Shown here piece by piece: positions 23,489 to 30,639 of a stretch of DNA of 30,639 nt. Numbering within the stretch: the stretch's first letter is position 1; each line of letters starts with the position of its first letter. The stretch lies in NCBI GenBank assembly GCA_948933715.1, contig CAQZPH010000010.1, positions 1-30,639 of the forward strand, given 5' to 3'. The notes below the pieces were generated by a model. The model was not told the DNA's origin and did no database searches. It saw only the letters and a program-made list of their open reading frames with translations. Position numbers and translations under genes: made by a program. This stretch comes from an uncultured Eubacteriales bacterium. GTDB taxonomy: Bacteria > Bacillota > Clostridia > Oscillospirales > Acutalibacteraceae.

Positions 23489-25531
23489 CTAACATGAAAT
23501 ACTAGATTCAATTTCTCCAAACAATCTCTTCATTTCTGCTTTTAAAACACTATGCTTTTCTAAAGATAGGGAAGAATCTTCTTTTAAGATATCTAAAGCG
23601 GCGTTTTTAGAATCATTTAAAATATTAATATCCTTAATTAATCCTGCAATATGTAAATCCGGTAGACCATGTTGCCGTGCCCCCATAAAATCCCCAGGAC
23701 CCCGCATTTTAAGATCTTCGTCGGCAATTTTGAGTCCATCGTTTGTCTGGCAAACAATACCAAGCCTACGAACTGTATCTTGATTTTTATTGTCTGAGAT
23801 CAAAATACAATACGATTTATGCTCACCGCGGCCCACGCGCCCTCTTAATTGGTGCAGCTGTGATAATCCAAAGCGCTCGGCATTTTCAATTAACATAATA
23901 ACGGCGTTAGGAACGTCAACACCAACTTCAATAACAGTAGTAGAAACGAGCATATCTATATCATGATTAGAAAAAGCATCCATAATATATTTTTTATCGC
24001 GAGCACTCATTTTTCCGTGTAATAAACCAACTTTATAGTCCTTAAAAAATTCAGTTTCTATTTTTTTTGCATATTGCTCAGCAGATAATAAATCAGATTC
24101 ATTTTCATCAACTAAAGGACAAACAATATAAGCCTGGCGTCCTTCATCTAGATGTTTTTTTATAAAATTATAAGCACGTATTCTTTTATCTCCTGCCACA
24201 AAAAAAGTATCTACATTTTGACGTCCAGGTGGCATTTCATCAAGAATTGAAATGTCAAGGTCACCATAAATTATCATAGCAAGCGTGCGGGGGATAGGAG
24301 TAGCAGACATAACTGCCACATGGGGCTTGCGGCCCTTTGCTGCTAATTTAGCACGCTGAGCCACTCCAAAGCGATGCTGCTCATCAGTAATAACTAAACC
24401 TAGCTTGCTAAAATAAACATCGTCAGACAAAAGAGCATGAGTTCCAATAATAAGATTTATTGCGTTAACTTCAAGATAATCTTTTATTCTTCTTTTTTTT
24501 GCTTTAGTAGTAGAACCGGTTAAAATCTCAACTTTAATGCCAATGGGTTCAAATATTTTTCTAAAAAAGTTAAAATGCTGCCGGGCTAATATTTCAGTAG
24601 GTGCCATAATGGCAGCTTGCATACCAGATTTTATAGCAGTGTAACAAAGAGCAGCTGCTACGGCAGTTTTTCCAGAGCCAACATCTCCTTGAATTAACCG
24701 TTGCATTGATGAGTCAGAAATCATATCATTTATACACTCTTTCACAGTACGCCGCTGAGCTTTTGTAGGCGAAAAGGGCAACAAGGACCAAAATTCCTCC
24801 GAAAAATCAGCTTCAACTTTAAATTTGTTTTGTTTTCTATTGTTTAATTTCATCCTAGAAAGGCCAATCTGCAAAAGCAACAACTCTTCGAAGGTTAAAC
24901 GTTTGCGAGCCTTATTTAAACTATCTTGATCGTTTGGAAAGTGAATATTTTCAATTGCAAACCGCAAGTCACATAAATTATATTTCTTTAAAATTTCAGC
25001 AGGAAGAGGATCTTTAATTTTCTCTGGCAACAAAAGCAAAGCTTGCTTCATAGCAGATTCAATTTGCCTAGAGTTAAGGCCATGGGTCTGAGGGTAAATG
25101 GGCCTCATAGGTAAACAACAAGAAAATTTCATGAATGTAGGGGAAGCCATTTCATAAAGGTTAGATTTTTTTTTGACAATACCATGGAATAAAAAATCTT
25201 CACCTATTTTAAGCTGAGATTTAACAAACCGGTTATTAAAAAAGGTTATATTTAAAGAGGATTTATCATCACAAACACGGACTTTATATAAAGTCAAGCC
25301 TCGACGTATAATACGTTCGTTAACAGGAGAAACTACGGTAGCTTTTATGCAACATGGAACGTTAAGAGGGGCATCTGATATAGAAGTGCAGTTTGACCAG
25401 TCTTCATAATTTCTGGGATATAAACGCAATAAAGCGCCGATAGTAGGCACTTTAAGCTTTTCAAATAAAAGCTTGCGTTTACTACCGACACCTTTGAGAA
25501 ATTGTATATCTTTTTCAAATAATGATGCCAT
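23489..25531 (-). CDS. recG: ATP-dependent DNA helicase RecG
   Basis: Branch-migrating helicase for stalled forks and Holliday junctions. N-terminal wedge domain (about 1-190) including the OB-fold. Helicase motifs: Walker A GDVGSGKT (about 281-288), motif II DEQH (about 380), SATPIPRT (motif III), TTVIEVGVDVPNA (motif V) and QLHQLRGRVGRG (motif VI). C-terminal GPGDFMGARQHGLPDL is the RecG signature. 680 residues, full length. GGAGGTG 9 bases before ATG. It is 32 bases after fakA in one operon. Confidence 0.97.
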   Translation of the reverse strand: MASLFEKDIQFLKGVGSKRKLLFEKLKVPTIGALLRLYPRNYEDWSNCTSISDAPLNVPCCIKATVVSPVNERIIRRGLTLYKVRVCDDKSSLNITFFNNRFVKSQLKIGEDFLFHGIVKKKSNLYEMASPTFMKFSCCLPMRPIYPQTHGLNSRQIESAMKQALLLLPEKIKDPLPAEILKKYNLCDLRFAIENIHFPNDQDSLNKARKRLTFEELLLLQIGLSRMKLNNRKQNKFKVEADFSEEFWSLLPFSPTKAQRRTVKECINDMISDSSMQRLIQGDVGSGKTAVAAALCYTAIKSGMQAAIMAPTEILARQHFNFFRKIFEPIGIKVEILTGSTTKAKKRRIKDYLEVNAINLIIGTHALLSDDVYFSKLGLVITDEQHRFGVAQRAKLAAKGRKPHVAVMSATPIPRTLAMIIYGDLDISILDEMPPGRQNVDTFFVAGDKRIRAYNFIKKHLDEGRQAYIVCPLVDENESDLLSAEQYAKKIETEFFKDYKVGLLHGKMSARDKKYIMDAFSNHDIDMLVSTTVIEVGVDVPNAVIMLIENAERFGLSQLHQLRGRVGRGEHKSYCILISDNKNQDTVRRLGIVCQTNDGLKIADEDLKMRGPGDFMGARQHGLPDLHIAGLIKDINILNDSKNAALDILKEDSSLSLEKHSVLKAEMKRLFGEIESSISC

Positions 25532-25563
25532 GACAAAGGCACCTCCAAAGAATAATAATATTT

Positions 25564-27225
25564 TTATTCAACAGAGACAATAAAGTAATCAAGCGGTTGT
25601 TGACCATTAATTAGAGTAATATCAACAGAAGAACTTACCTTAGATTGAATTTGCTTAAATGCTAAATTAGCCTCGTCATCAGTTATATCGCTACCATAAA
25701 CAATAGTAATAAATGAAGTCTTTTTATCAACCATAGAATGAACTAATTTAACAACAGATTTTACCGGATCTTTTGCTTTATGCACCAATTTACCATTAGT
25801 AAATGCTAGTATATCATTCTTTTTTATTTTAAATCCGCCATATTCCGAATCTCTAGCAGCAAAAGTAATTTGACCCGATTTTACATTAGATAAAGCCTTA
25901 TTCATTAAAGCAAAGTTTTCCATTATATCAAGATCAGGATTAAAGGCAAGCAAAGCCGCAAGACCCTGAGGAATAGTACGCGTTGGTAAAACGATAATTT
26001 TACGGTCTGTAGCAAGGTTTACAGCTTGTTCAGCAGCTAAAATAATATTTTTATTGTTTGGCAATACAAAAACATTTTTAGCAGGGGTAGCAAGAGCTGC
26101 TTCTAAGATATCCTCAACACTTGGATTCATGGTTTGCCCACCACCGACAACATTTAAGCAACCAAGATCGTTAAACAAAGTTTTAATTCCACTTCCTGCA
26201 GCAACAGCAACAAACCCTATTTCTTCGGTTGGATCAGCAGGTTCAAGTTTTACTTTTTTTAAAGGAGCAGCTGAGCTTTTAGCTGTTTTGTTTTGTTCTT
26301 TCATGTTTTCAACTTTGACTTTTAAAAGTTGTCCAAACGACAAAGCTTCTTGCAATGCAAGCCCTGGAGATTCAGTATGAACATGAACTTTAATTATTTC
26401 TTCATCATCAACCACAACAACACAATCTCCGATAGTTTCAAGATAAGAGCGAAGATCTGAAGGTGCAGCCACTATATCTTTGTCACGTCCGACAATATAT
26501 TCAGTGCAATAAGTGAATCTTATATCGTCATCAAATTCGCTTATAACTGAACTAAATTCGTCATCGAAGATATCAGCAGAAGTAGATTCAGAAGATCCAT
26601 CATTTTCAATAATAGTTCCGTCTCTAAAAACAGACATCATTCCCTCAAATATTAAACAAACTCCTTTTCCGCCAGCATCTACAACACCAGCTTTTTTAAG
26701 AACTGGGAGAAGCTCAGGTGTTGTGGCTAAAGCTTCAGCAGCGCCCTTGCAAATTTCTTCCCAAACATATACAGGGTCATCGCTGATAGTAGATGCAATT
26801 TTCCCTTTTTCATATGCTACTCTTGAAACAGTTAACATAGTACCTTCAGCCGGTTTCATAACAGCTTTGTAAGCAGCGTCAACACCTATAGACAAAGCAT
26901 TAACAAGATCACGACCAGTAGCGTTTTCAAGATCGCAAAGACCTTTTGAAAACCCCCTAAAAAGAAGGGAAAGAATGGTTCCGGAATTACCCCTTGCACC
27001 TCGCAAAAGAGCTGAAGCTGCAATTGAGGCTACCTCTCCTATAGGAAGATCCGGCTCGGCTTTTTTAAGTTCCGTTAAAGCTGCCGACATAGTCATAGAC
27101 ATATTAGTACCTGTATCACCATCTGGAACAGGAAATATATTTAATTTATCAACTAAATCTTTATTTTTGGTAATATTATTTGTTCCTGAAATGATAGCAT
27201 TTAAAAGACAATTTCCATTAATCAA
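25564..27225 (-). CDS. fakA: Fatty acid kinase FakA (DAK2 domain, YloV-like)
   Basis: Phosphorylates fatty acids presented by a FakB/DegV-family carrier, feeding phospholipid synthesis; no DegV gene is visible here. The N-terminal DAK2 kinase domain has NIFPVPDGDTGTNMSMTM (about 27-44; Mg-ATP aspartates), LRGARGNSGTILSLLFRG (about 75-92), and PAEGTMLTVSR. The middle and C-terminal domains include VVDAGGKGVCLIFEGM, VKVHVHTESPG and FVLPNNKNIILAAEQA. 553 residues, normal. ATG at 27225 preceded by AAGGAGTG. First gene of a fakA-recG unit, driven by the strong promoter upstream. Confidence 0.95.
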   Translation of the reverse strand: MINGNCLLNAIISGTNNITKNKDLVDKLNIFPVPDGDTGTNMSMTMSAALTELKKAEPDLPIGEVASIAASALLRGARGNSGTILSLLFRGFSKGLCDLENATGRDLVNALSIGVDAAYKAVMKPAEGTMLTVSRVAYEKGKIASTISDDPVYVWEEICKGAAEALATTPELLPVLKKAGVVDAGGKGVCLIFEGMMSVFRDGTIIENDGSSESTSADIFDDEFSSVISEFDDDIRFTYCTEYIVGRDKDIVAAPSDLRSYLETIGDCVVVVDDEEIIKVHVHTESPGLALQEALSFGQLLKVKVENMKEQNKTAKSSAAPLKKVKLEPADPTEEIGFVAVAAGSGIKTLFNDLGCLNVVGGGQTMNPSVEDILEAALATPAKNVFVLPNNKNIILAAEQAVNLATDRKIIVLPTRTIPQGLAALLAFNPDLDIMENFALMNKALSNVKSGQITFAARDSEYGGFKIKKNDILAFTNGKLVHKAKDPVKSVVKLVHSMVDKKTSFITIVYGSDITDDEANLAFKQIQSKVSSSVDITLINGQQPLDYFIVSVE

Positions 27226-27329
27226 AGTAACGCACTCCTTTATAAATAAACACCTAAAATAAAAGTTTAATAAAGAATTGGTGTTATTTTTCGACGGAAA
27301 AAAGAACTATTCCGCTTTGTACAAAGGTA

Positions 27330-27358
27330 ATTATAGCATGAAATATATTTTTTTTCAA
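27330..27358 (-). promoter_or_regulatory. Strong sigma-A promoter of the fakA-recG operon
   Basis: Minus-strand TTGAAA (27353-27358), exact 17-base spacer, TATAAT (27330-27335) with TG one base upstream of it. An A-run lies between the boxes. The transcript would have a leader of about 100 bases, containing only a weak 5-bp stem (CGGAA/TTCCG at 27295-27314); no riboswitch recognised. Confidence 0.8.
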
Positions 27359-27372
27359 TCTCAACGTTAAAC

Positions 27373-28212
27373 TTAATTACGATAAGAACCTAATTTATTT
27401 GCGATAATATTAATAAGTGATGATATAAACATAGTTATAATATTAACAAGAACAATTCCAGCACCAGTAGGCAAATTAAATATAAAAGATACTAAAATAC
27501 CTACTATAAAGCAAAAAATTGATACAATAGCCGATAAAATCACAAGGCTTTTAAAGCTCATAGCGAATTTTTTTGCTATTACAGCCGGAAAAATTATAAG
27601 ACTAGAAATCAATAAGGTTCCCATCATTCTCATTCCAATGACAACAGTAAGCGCAGTTAAAAAAGAAATTAAAAACTGATAAAATGTAAGGTTTATGCCA
27701 CTTGCTTTAGCAAAGTTTTCATCTTCGGTAACAATAAACAACCTGTTATAAAAGACAACAAAAAGAGTAATTACAACAATAGATAAAACAATGCTCATTG
27801 TAACATCAGACTTATTCATAGCTAAAATGCTTCCAAACATATAACTGTAAACATCCATATTAAGCCCATTTGAAAGAGAAGTTATAATAACACCAAAAGC
27901 CAGAGAAGCAGTAGAAAAAACACCAATTGCCACATCTCCGTTTATTTTCTTGCTTTGACTTACATACATAATTATAAATGAAGTAAAAATCACGATAGGT
28001 GCTGATATATATATAGGAGAAACACCTATTGCCATAGCAAGAGAAAGCGACGCGAATCCAACGTCCGCTAAACCGTGCCCTATGAGTGAATATCTTTTTA
28101 ATACAAGGATAACACCAAGCAAAGATGCGCAAAGAGATACCAAGATGCCGACAATTAAAGCACGTGACATAAACGGATAAGACAATATACTTATAATTTC
28201 ATTTATGTTCAT
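27373..28212 (-). CDS. znuB: Zinc/metal ABC transporter permease ZnuB
   Basis: Membrane channel of the metal ABC importer. 279 residues with about eight hydrophobic segments; the segment SLLGVILVLKRYSLIGHGLADVGFASLS is the cytoplasmic loop helix that contacts the ATPase, typical of the family. Later blocks are MMGTLLISSLIIFPAVIAKKF and FNLPTGAGIVLVNIITMF. Its ATG overlaps the end of znuC by 4 bases (ATGA), so it is coupled. It ends the fur-znuACB operon; no clear hairpin terminator follows before the fakA promoter. Confidence 0.93.
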   Translation of the reverse strand: MNINEIISILSYPFMSRALIVGILVSLCASLLGVILVLKRYSLIGHGLADVGFASLSLAMAIGVSPIYISAPIVIFTSFIIMYVSQSKKINGDVAIGVFSTASLAFGVIITSLSNGLNMDVYSYMFGSILAMNKSDVTMSIVLSIVVITLFVVFYNRLFIVTEDENFAKASGINLTFYQFLISFLTALTVVIGMRMMGTLLISSLIIFPAVIAKKFAMSFKSLVILSAIVSIFCFIVGILVSFIFNLPTGAGIVLVNIITMFISSLINIIANKLGSYRN

Positions 28213-28907
28213 ATAGTATCGCCGCCATTTCTATATTTATCCCAATCCCTTACAGAACCACAAAACAAAAGTTCTTTATTTAATACTAAAACTTTTGACG
28301 CATATTTTTTTACAGAGTGCAAATCGTGAGATACCATAATAATAGTTGTTTTTTGTTCTGAGTTTGTTTTGATTAATAGTTTATAAAAACTTTCTGAAAC
28401 AACGGGATCAAGACCCGTACAAGGCTCATCTAATATTAGTATTTTAGGGTTTTTAGCAATAGCTCTTGCAAAAAGCACCCGTTGTTGTTGACCACCAGAT
28501 AGCTCCCAAAAACGTCTTTTGCTAAACTTAGAAACTTCGGCTTTTTCCATAGCCTTTTGAGCTAAAGTTTTATTTTCTTTAGTATAAAAAGGAAGCCTTC
28601 TTACGGTATTTTGAGTACCCGATAATATAATTTCTTCTACTGTTGCAGGAAAATTTATTGGAATACTGTTTGATTGTGGCAAGTAAGATATTTCATCTTT
28701 TTGACAGTTTTTTAAGATTTGTCCTTTATAAACAGGAACTAAACCGAGTAAACTTTTTATTAGAGTACTTTTACCTGATCCATTATTACCAACTATGCAA
28801 ATATATTCACCTGAATTTACTTGAAAGCTAATATTTTTTAATACCGAAATGTTTTTATATCCTACTTTGTAACTTACATTTAAATTGTTAATTTTAATAA
28901 GATTCAT
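28209..28907 (-). CDS. znuC: Zinc/metal ABC transporter ATP-binding protein ZnuC
   Basis: ATPase of the metal importer. Walker A GNNGSGKST (about 41-49), Q-loop ISYLPQSN, signature LSGGQQQRV (about 135), Walker B ILILDEP (about 157) and H-loop MVSHDLHSV. 232 residues, normal. The start at 28907 is one base after the znuA stop, and its end overlaps znuB, so the three are one translational unit. Confidence 0.94.
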   Translation of the reverse strand: MNLIKINNLNVSYKVGYKNISVLKNISFQVNSGEYICIVGNNGSGKSTLIKSLLGLVPVYKGQILKNCQKDEISYLPQSNSIPINFPATVEEIILSGTQNTVRRLPFYTKENKTLAQKAMEKAEVSKFSKRRFWELSGGQQQRVLFARAIAKNPKILILDEPCTGLDPVVSESFYKLLIKTNSEQKTTIIMVSHDLHSVKKYASKVLVLNKELLFCGSVRDWDKYRNGGDTI

Positions 28908-28908
28908 A

Positions 28909-29886
28909 TTAATTTAAACCCTGCCTTAAATTTTCAAGATTTTCAAGCATTAAATCAATGTATGTTGAGTTACTTTCTAGCTGTTCTTTAGTTACATTGT
29001 GAAGAGTACTAAATTTTAAAGGCTTTGCACCAGTTTGCTCAGAAATAGATTTGGCAATTTTTGGCTCAGTGAATTCTTCATAATAAATTGCAGGGATATT
29101 GTTTCTTTTTATAAAAATAATAACCTCAGAAATTTTCTTTACGCTAGGTTCAGCTTCGGTAGAACAGCTATCATAAGCTGACATATAATCAAGTTTATAT
29201 CTATTAATAAAATAAAGATGAGCAAATCGACCGGAAAAAACAATAGAGTGACGTTTAGAGGATGCTATCATTGATTTAAAAGAAACATCAAGATCAGATA
29301 ATTTTTTCTTATACTCTTTAGCATTGTTTTTATAATACTCTTCGTTTTGAGGATCCTTTTGGCAAAAAGTTGCCGTAATATTATCGACCATTTTTATAGC
29401 AAGAGTGGGGTCAAGCCAAATGTGAGGATCAAAGTTATGCTCATAGTGTCCGTCGTGATTATGTAGATGATTACTGTGAGCAACATTCTTTTTAAGTTCA
29501 ATTCCTTCTGATACATTGCATACAATTAGATTATTGTTTTTTACACTACCAATTATTTTATCTGCCCAAGGCTCCATTTCTTTTCCAGTATAAAGGAAAA
29601 CATCGGAGTTTGATATATTTAAAATATCTTGCGGACTTGGATCAAAAGTATGGCTTTCTGTGCCAGGTGGGAGCAGCAACGAAACATCGGCCTTATCTTT
29701 AGCAATTTGTTTTGCAAAGTCATATTGAGGAAATAATGAAGCAACGACTTTAATTTTAGAGCTTGGTTTTAGATCTGATTTATTAGAACTACAACCGCAA
29801 AACGATATAGCCAACAAAACTACACACACCAGAACCCAGATAAATTTATACATTTTTTTAAAAGAAGAGAACAAAAAATACAACAC
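28909..29886 (-). CDS. znuA: Zinc-binding lipoprotein ZnuA (metal ABC transporter substrate-binding)
   Basis: Extracellular lipid-anchored receptor that hands zinc to ZnuBC. A hydrophobic signal peptide ends at the lipobox-like SFCGC (lipidated Cys about 32 when counted from 29886). ASLFPQYDFAKQI and PPGTESHTFDPSP (first His ligand) precede a His-rich loop (HSNHLHNHDGHYEHNFDPHIWLDP, about 136-160), typical of zinc- rather than manganese-specific members. Later SGRFAHLYFINRY and YYEEFTEPKIAKSISEQTGAK. The start is uncertain: GTG 29886 or TTG 29883 share an AGAAAGG site, whereas ATG 29853 gives a cleaner signal peptide but has no ribosome binding site. Confidence 0.92.
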   Translation of the reverse strand: MLYFLFSSFKKMYKFIWVLVCVVLLAISFCGCSSNKSDLKPSSKIKVVASLFPQYDFAKQIAKDKADVSLLLPPGTESHTFDPSPQDILNISNSDVFLYTGKEMEPWADKIIGSVKNNNLIVCNVSEGIELKKNVAHSNHLHNHDGHYEHNFDPHIWLDPTLAIKMVDNITATFCQKDPQNEEYYKNNAKEYKKKLSDLDVSFKSMIASSKRHSIVFSGRFAHLYFINRYKLDYMSAYDSCSTEAEPSVKKISEVIIFIKRNNIPAIYYEEFTEPKIAKSISEQTGAKPLKFSTLHNVTKEQLESNSTYIDLMLENLENLRQGLN

Positions 29887-29901
29887 CTTTCTGAGGATAT
29901 T

Positions 29902-30312
29902 TTAAAAATTTTTATTAACACATTGCTTACAAACGCCATAAAAAATTGATTTTGGATAATCAATATTGAAATCATAGTTTTCATTAATTTCTCTAAAAAT
30001 ACTATTTAACTTTTCATTTTGAAAGTGCATGGTGCCTGCACACTTTGAACAAATTAGATGGAAATACTGTTTTTGTGAACCATATTCACTAACATATTGA
30101 TAACAAGCACTATTTTGATTTTCTAGTTTAAACTTTTTTACCTTATTTAATTCAACAAGCTTATTAAGGTGCCGATAAATTGTGGTTATACCCACGGATC
30201 TAGAATTCTTTTTTAGAATATTTTCTATTTCTTGTATAGTTAAATGCCGATCAGCATTATTTTTTAAGCAATCAAATACATATTCCCGCTGACGAGTATT
30301 ACGCGACCCCAA
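29902..30312 (-). CDS. Fur-family metalloregulator, probably Zur
   Basis: 136 residues. The N-terminal winged helix-turn-helix (TRQREYVFDCLKNN, LTIQEIENIL, SVGITTIYRHLNKLVE) and the C-terminal dimerisation domain with two CxxC structural-zinc pairs (ICSKCAG about 86-91; VCKQCVN about 127-132) define the family; HLICSKC plus FHL supplies the sensing-site side. Zinc specificity is inferred from its position as first gene of the znuACB operon. TTG start at 30312, preceded by AAGGAAG. A Fur-type dyad overlaps its own promoter region, implying autorepression together with the transporter. Confidence 0.9.
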   Translation of the reverse strand: MGSRNTRQREYVFDCLKNNADRHLTIQEIENILKKNSRSVGITTIYRHLNKLVELNKVKKFKLENQNSACYQYVSEYGSQKQYFHLICSKCAGTMHFQNEKLNSIFREINENYDFNIDYPKSIFYGVCKQCVNKNF

Positions 30313-30339
30313 AGAAACGCACTTCCTTTTTTTGGTTAA

Positions 30340-30354
30340 TGATAATGATTTTCA
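30340..30354. promoter_or_regulatory. Fur/Zur-type operator (7-1-7 dyad)
   Basis: TGATAAT-G-ATTTTCA, a 7-1-7 inverted repeat with one mismatch, the classic Fur-superfamily box. It sits just downstream of the -10 at 30361-30366, over the expected transcription start of fur-znuACB, so bound repressor would block initiation. Confidence 0.75.
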
Positions 30355-30360
30355 AAAACC

Positions 30361-30389
30361 ATCATAACAAAACGCCAAAGTGTTGTCAA
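30361..30389 (-). promoter_or_regulatory. Sigma-A promoter of fur-znuACB
   Basis: Minus-strand consensus TTGACA (30384-30389), 17-base spacer, TATGAT (30361-30366). It transcribes leftward into the fur gene at 30312. Confidence 0.85.
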
Positions 30390-30433
30390 TATAAATTAAG
30401 CAAGATTAAAAAATAAGCCAATTTTATATAAAC

Positions 30434-30462
30434 TTTATTTTATAATATAAAAAGTGTATAAT
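30434..30462 (+). promoter_or_regulatory. Candidate promoter of dnaE
   Basis: TATAAT at 30457-30462 with a weak TTTATT (30434-30439) at 17-base spacing, 41 bases before the dnaE start. It is divergent from the fur promoter. Confidence 0.4.
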
Positions 30463-30503
30463 GTATACTGTATTAAATTTAACTTTAAATGGAGATAAAT
30501 GTT

Positions 30504-30639
30504 ATGAGTGATTTTGTTCATTTACATGTGCATAGTGAATATAGCCTTCTTGATGGTGCTTGCAGGATCGGTGATATGATAAAAAGAGTGAAAGAGCTAG
30601 GGCAATCAGCAATAGCAATAACAGATCATGGGTCAATGT
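30504..30639 (+). CDS. dnaE: DNA polymerase III alpha subunit DnaE, partial (N-terminus)
   Basis: The visible 45 residues start SDFVHLHVHSEYSLLDGACRI and reach IAITDHGSM, the PHP-domain motifs of DnaE. The gene continues beyond the right edge. ATG at 30504 is preceded by TGGAGAT. Divergent from fur-znuACB. Confidence 0.95.
   Translation, partial: MSDFVHLHVHSEYSLLDGACRIGDMIKRVKELGQSAIAITDHGSM

Noticed and set aside
27295..27314. Riboswitch or T-box in the fakA leader
   Set aside because: Only a 5-bp stem with a 10-base loop is visible, with no conserved aptamer or T-box core.
1..30639. tRNA, rRNA, CRISPR array or insertion sequence
   Set aside because: No cloverleaf-like or rRNA segment, no regularly spaced repeats and no transposase-like reading frame were seen; nearly all the window is occupied by the listed genes.

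Overview
The window comes from an AT-rich, low-GC Gram-positive bacterium, most likely a Clostridia/Oscillospirales-type Firmicute. Three things point there: strong AGGAGG-type ribosome binding sites with frequent TTG starts, the gene set (class III fructose-1,6-bisphosphatase, FakA, MtaB, QueH, a UPF0597 cysteine desulfidase, a teichoic-acid-type ABC exporter), and lipoprotein ZnuA. I cannot assign a genus from sequence alone.

Layout. Positions 1-5004 hold chromosomal genes: a partial HPr-like protein lacking the catalytic histidine, mtaB, a YngK-like membrane-anchored glycoside hydrolase (GHL10), a two-gene polysaccharide ABC exporter, and a small secreted single-pass membrane protein. Positions 5174-17981 are one tightly packed plus-strand block of PBSX/Mu-like phage structural genes in canonical order: small and large terminase, portal, protease with a nested scaffold, major capsid, three head-tail connectors, contractile sheath, tube, tail chaperone with a frameshift extension, a tiny helical protein, LysM baseplate protein, hub, spike, gp25/gpW-like protein, baseplate J, gpI-like protein and a short fibre. 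Positions 18017-27225 are minus-strand housekeeping genes (fakA, recG, folD, fbp, a cysteine desulfidase gene, a small secreted protein, queH). Positions 27373-30312 are fur/zur-znuA-znuC-znuB with a Fur-type operator over the fur promoter. dnaE begins at 30504.

The phage-like block is the interesting part. It has a full set of packaging, head and contractile-tail genes, all apparently intact, with both expected translational devices: an internal start making a scaffold from the protease gene, and an A AAA AAC slippery site fusing the two tail chaperone parts. It has no integrase, repressor, replication gene, holin or endolysin, and it is bounded by terminators and host genes. The slot that should hold a tape-measure protein of many hundreds of residues holds only about 94 residues. 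The block therefore looks like a domesticated, headed contractile particle, possibly gene-transfer-agent-like, with a predicted ultrashort tail.

Other genes form ordinary operons. fur and znuACB share a classic sigma-A promoter overlapped by a Fur-box-like dyad. fakA has its own strong promoter, and additional promoter-like sites precede fbp and the cysteine desulfidase gene.
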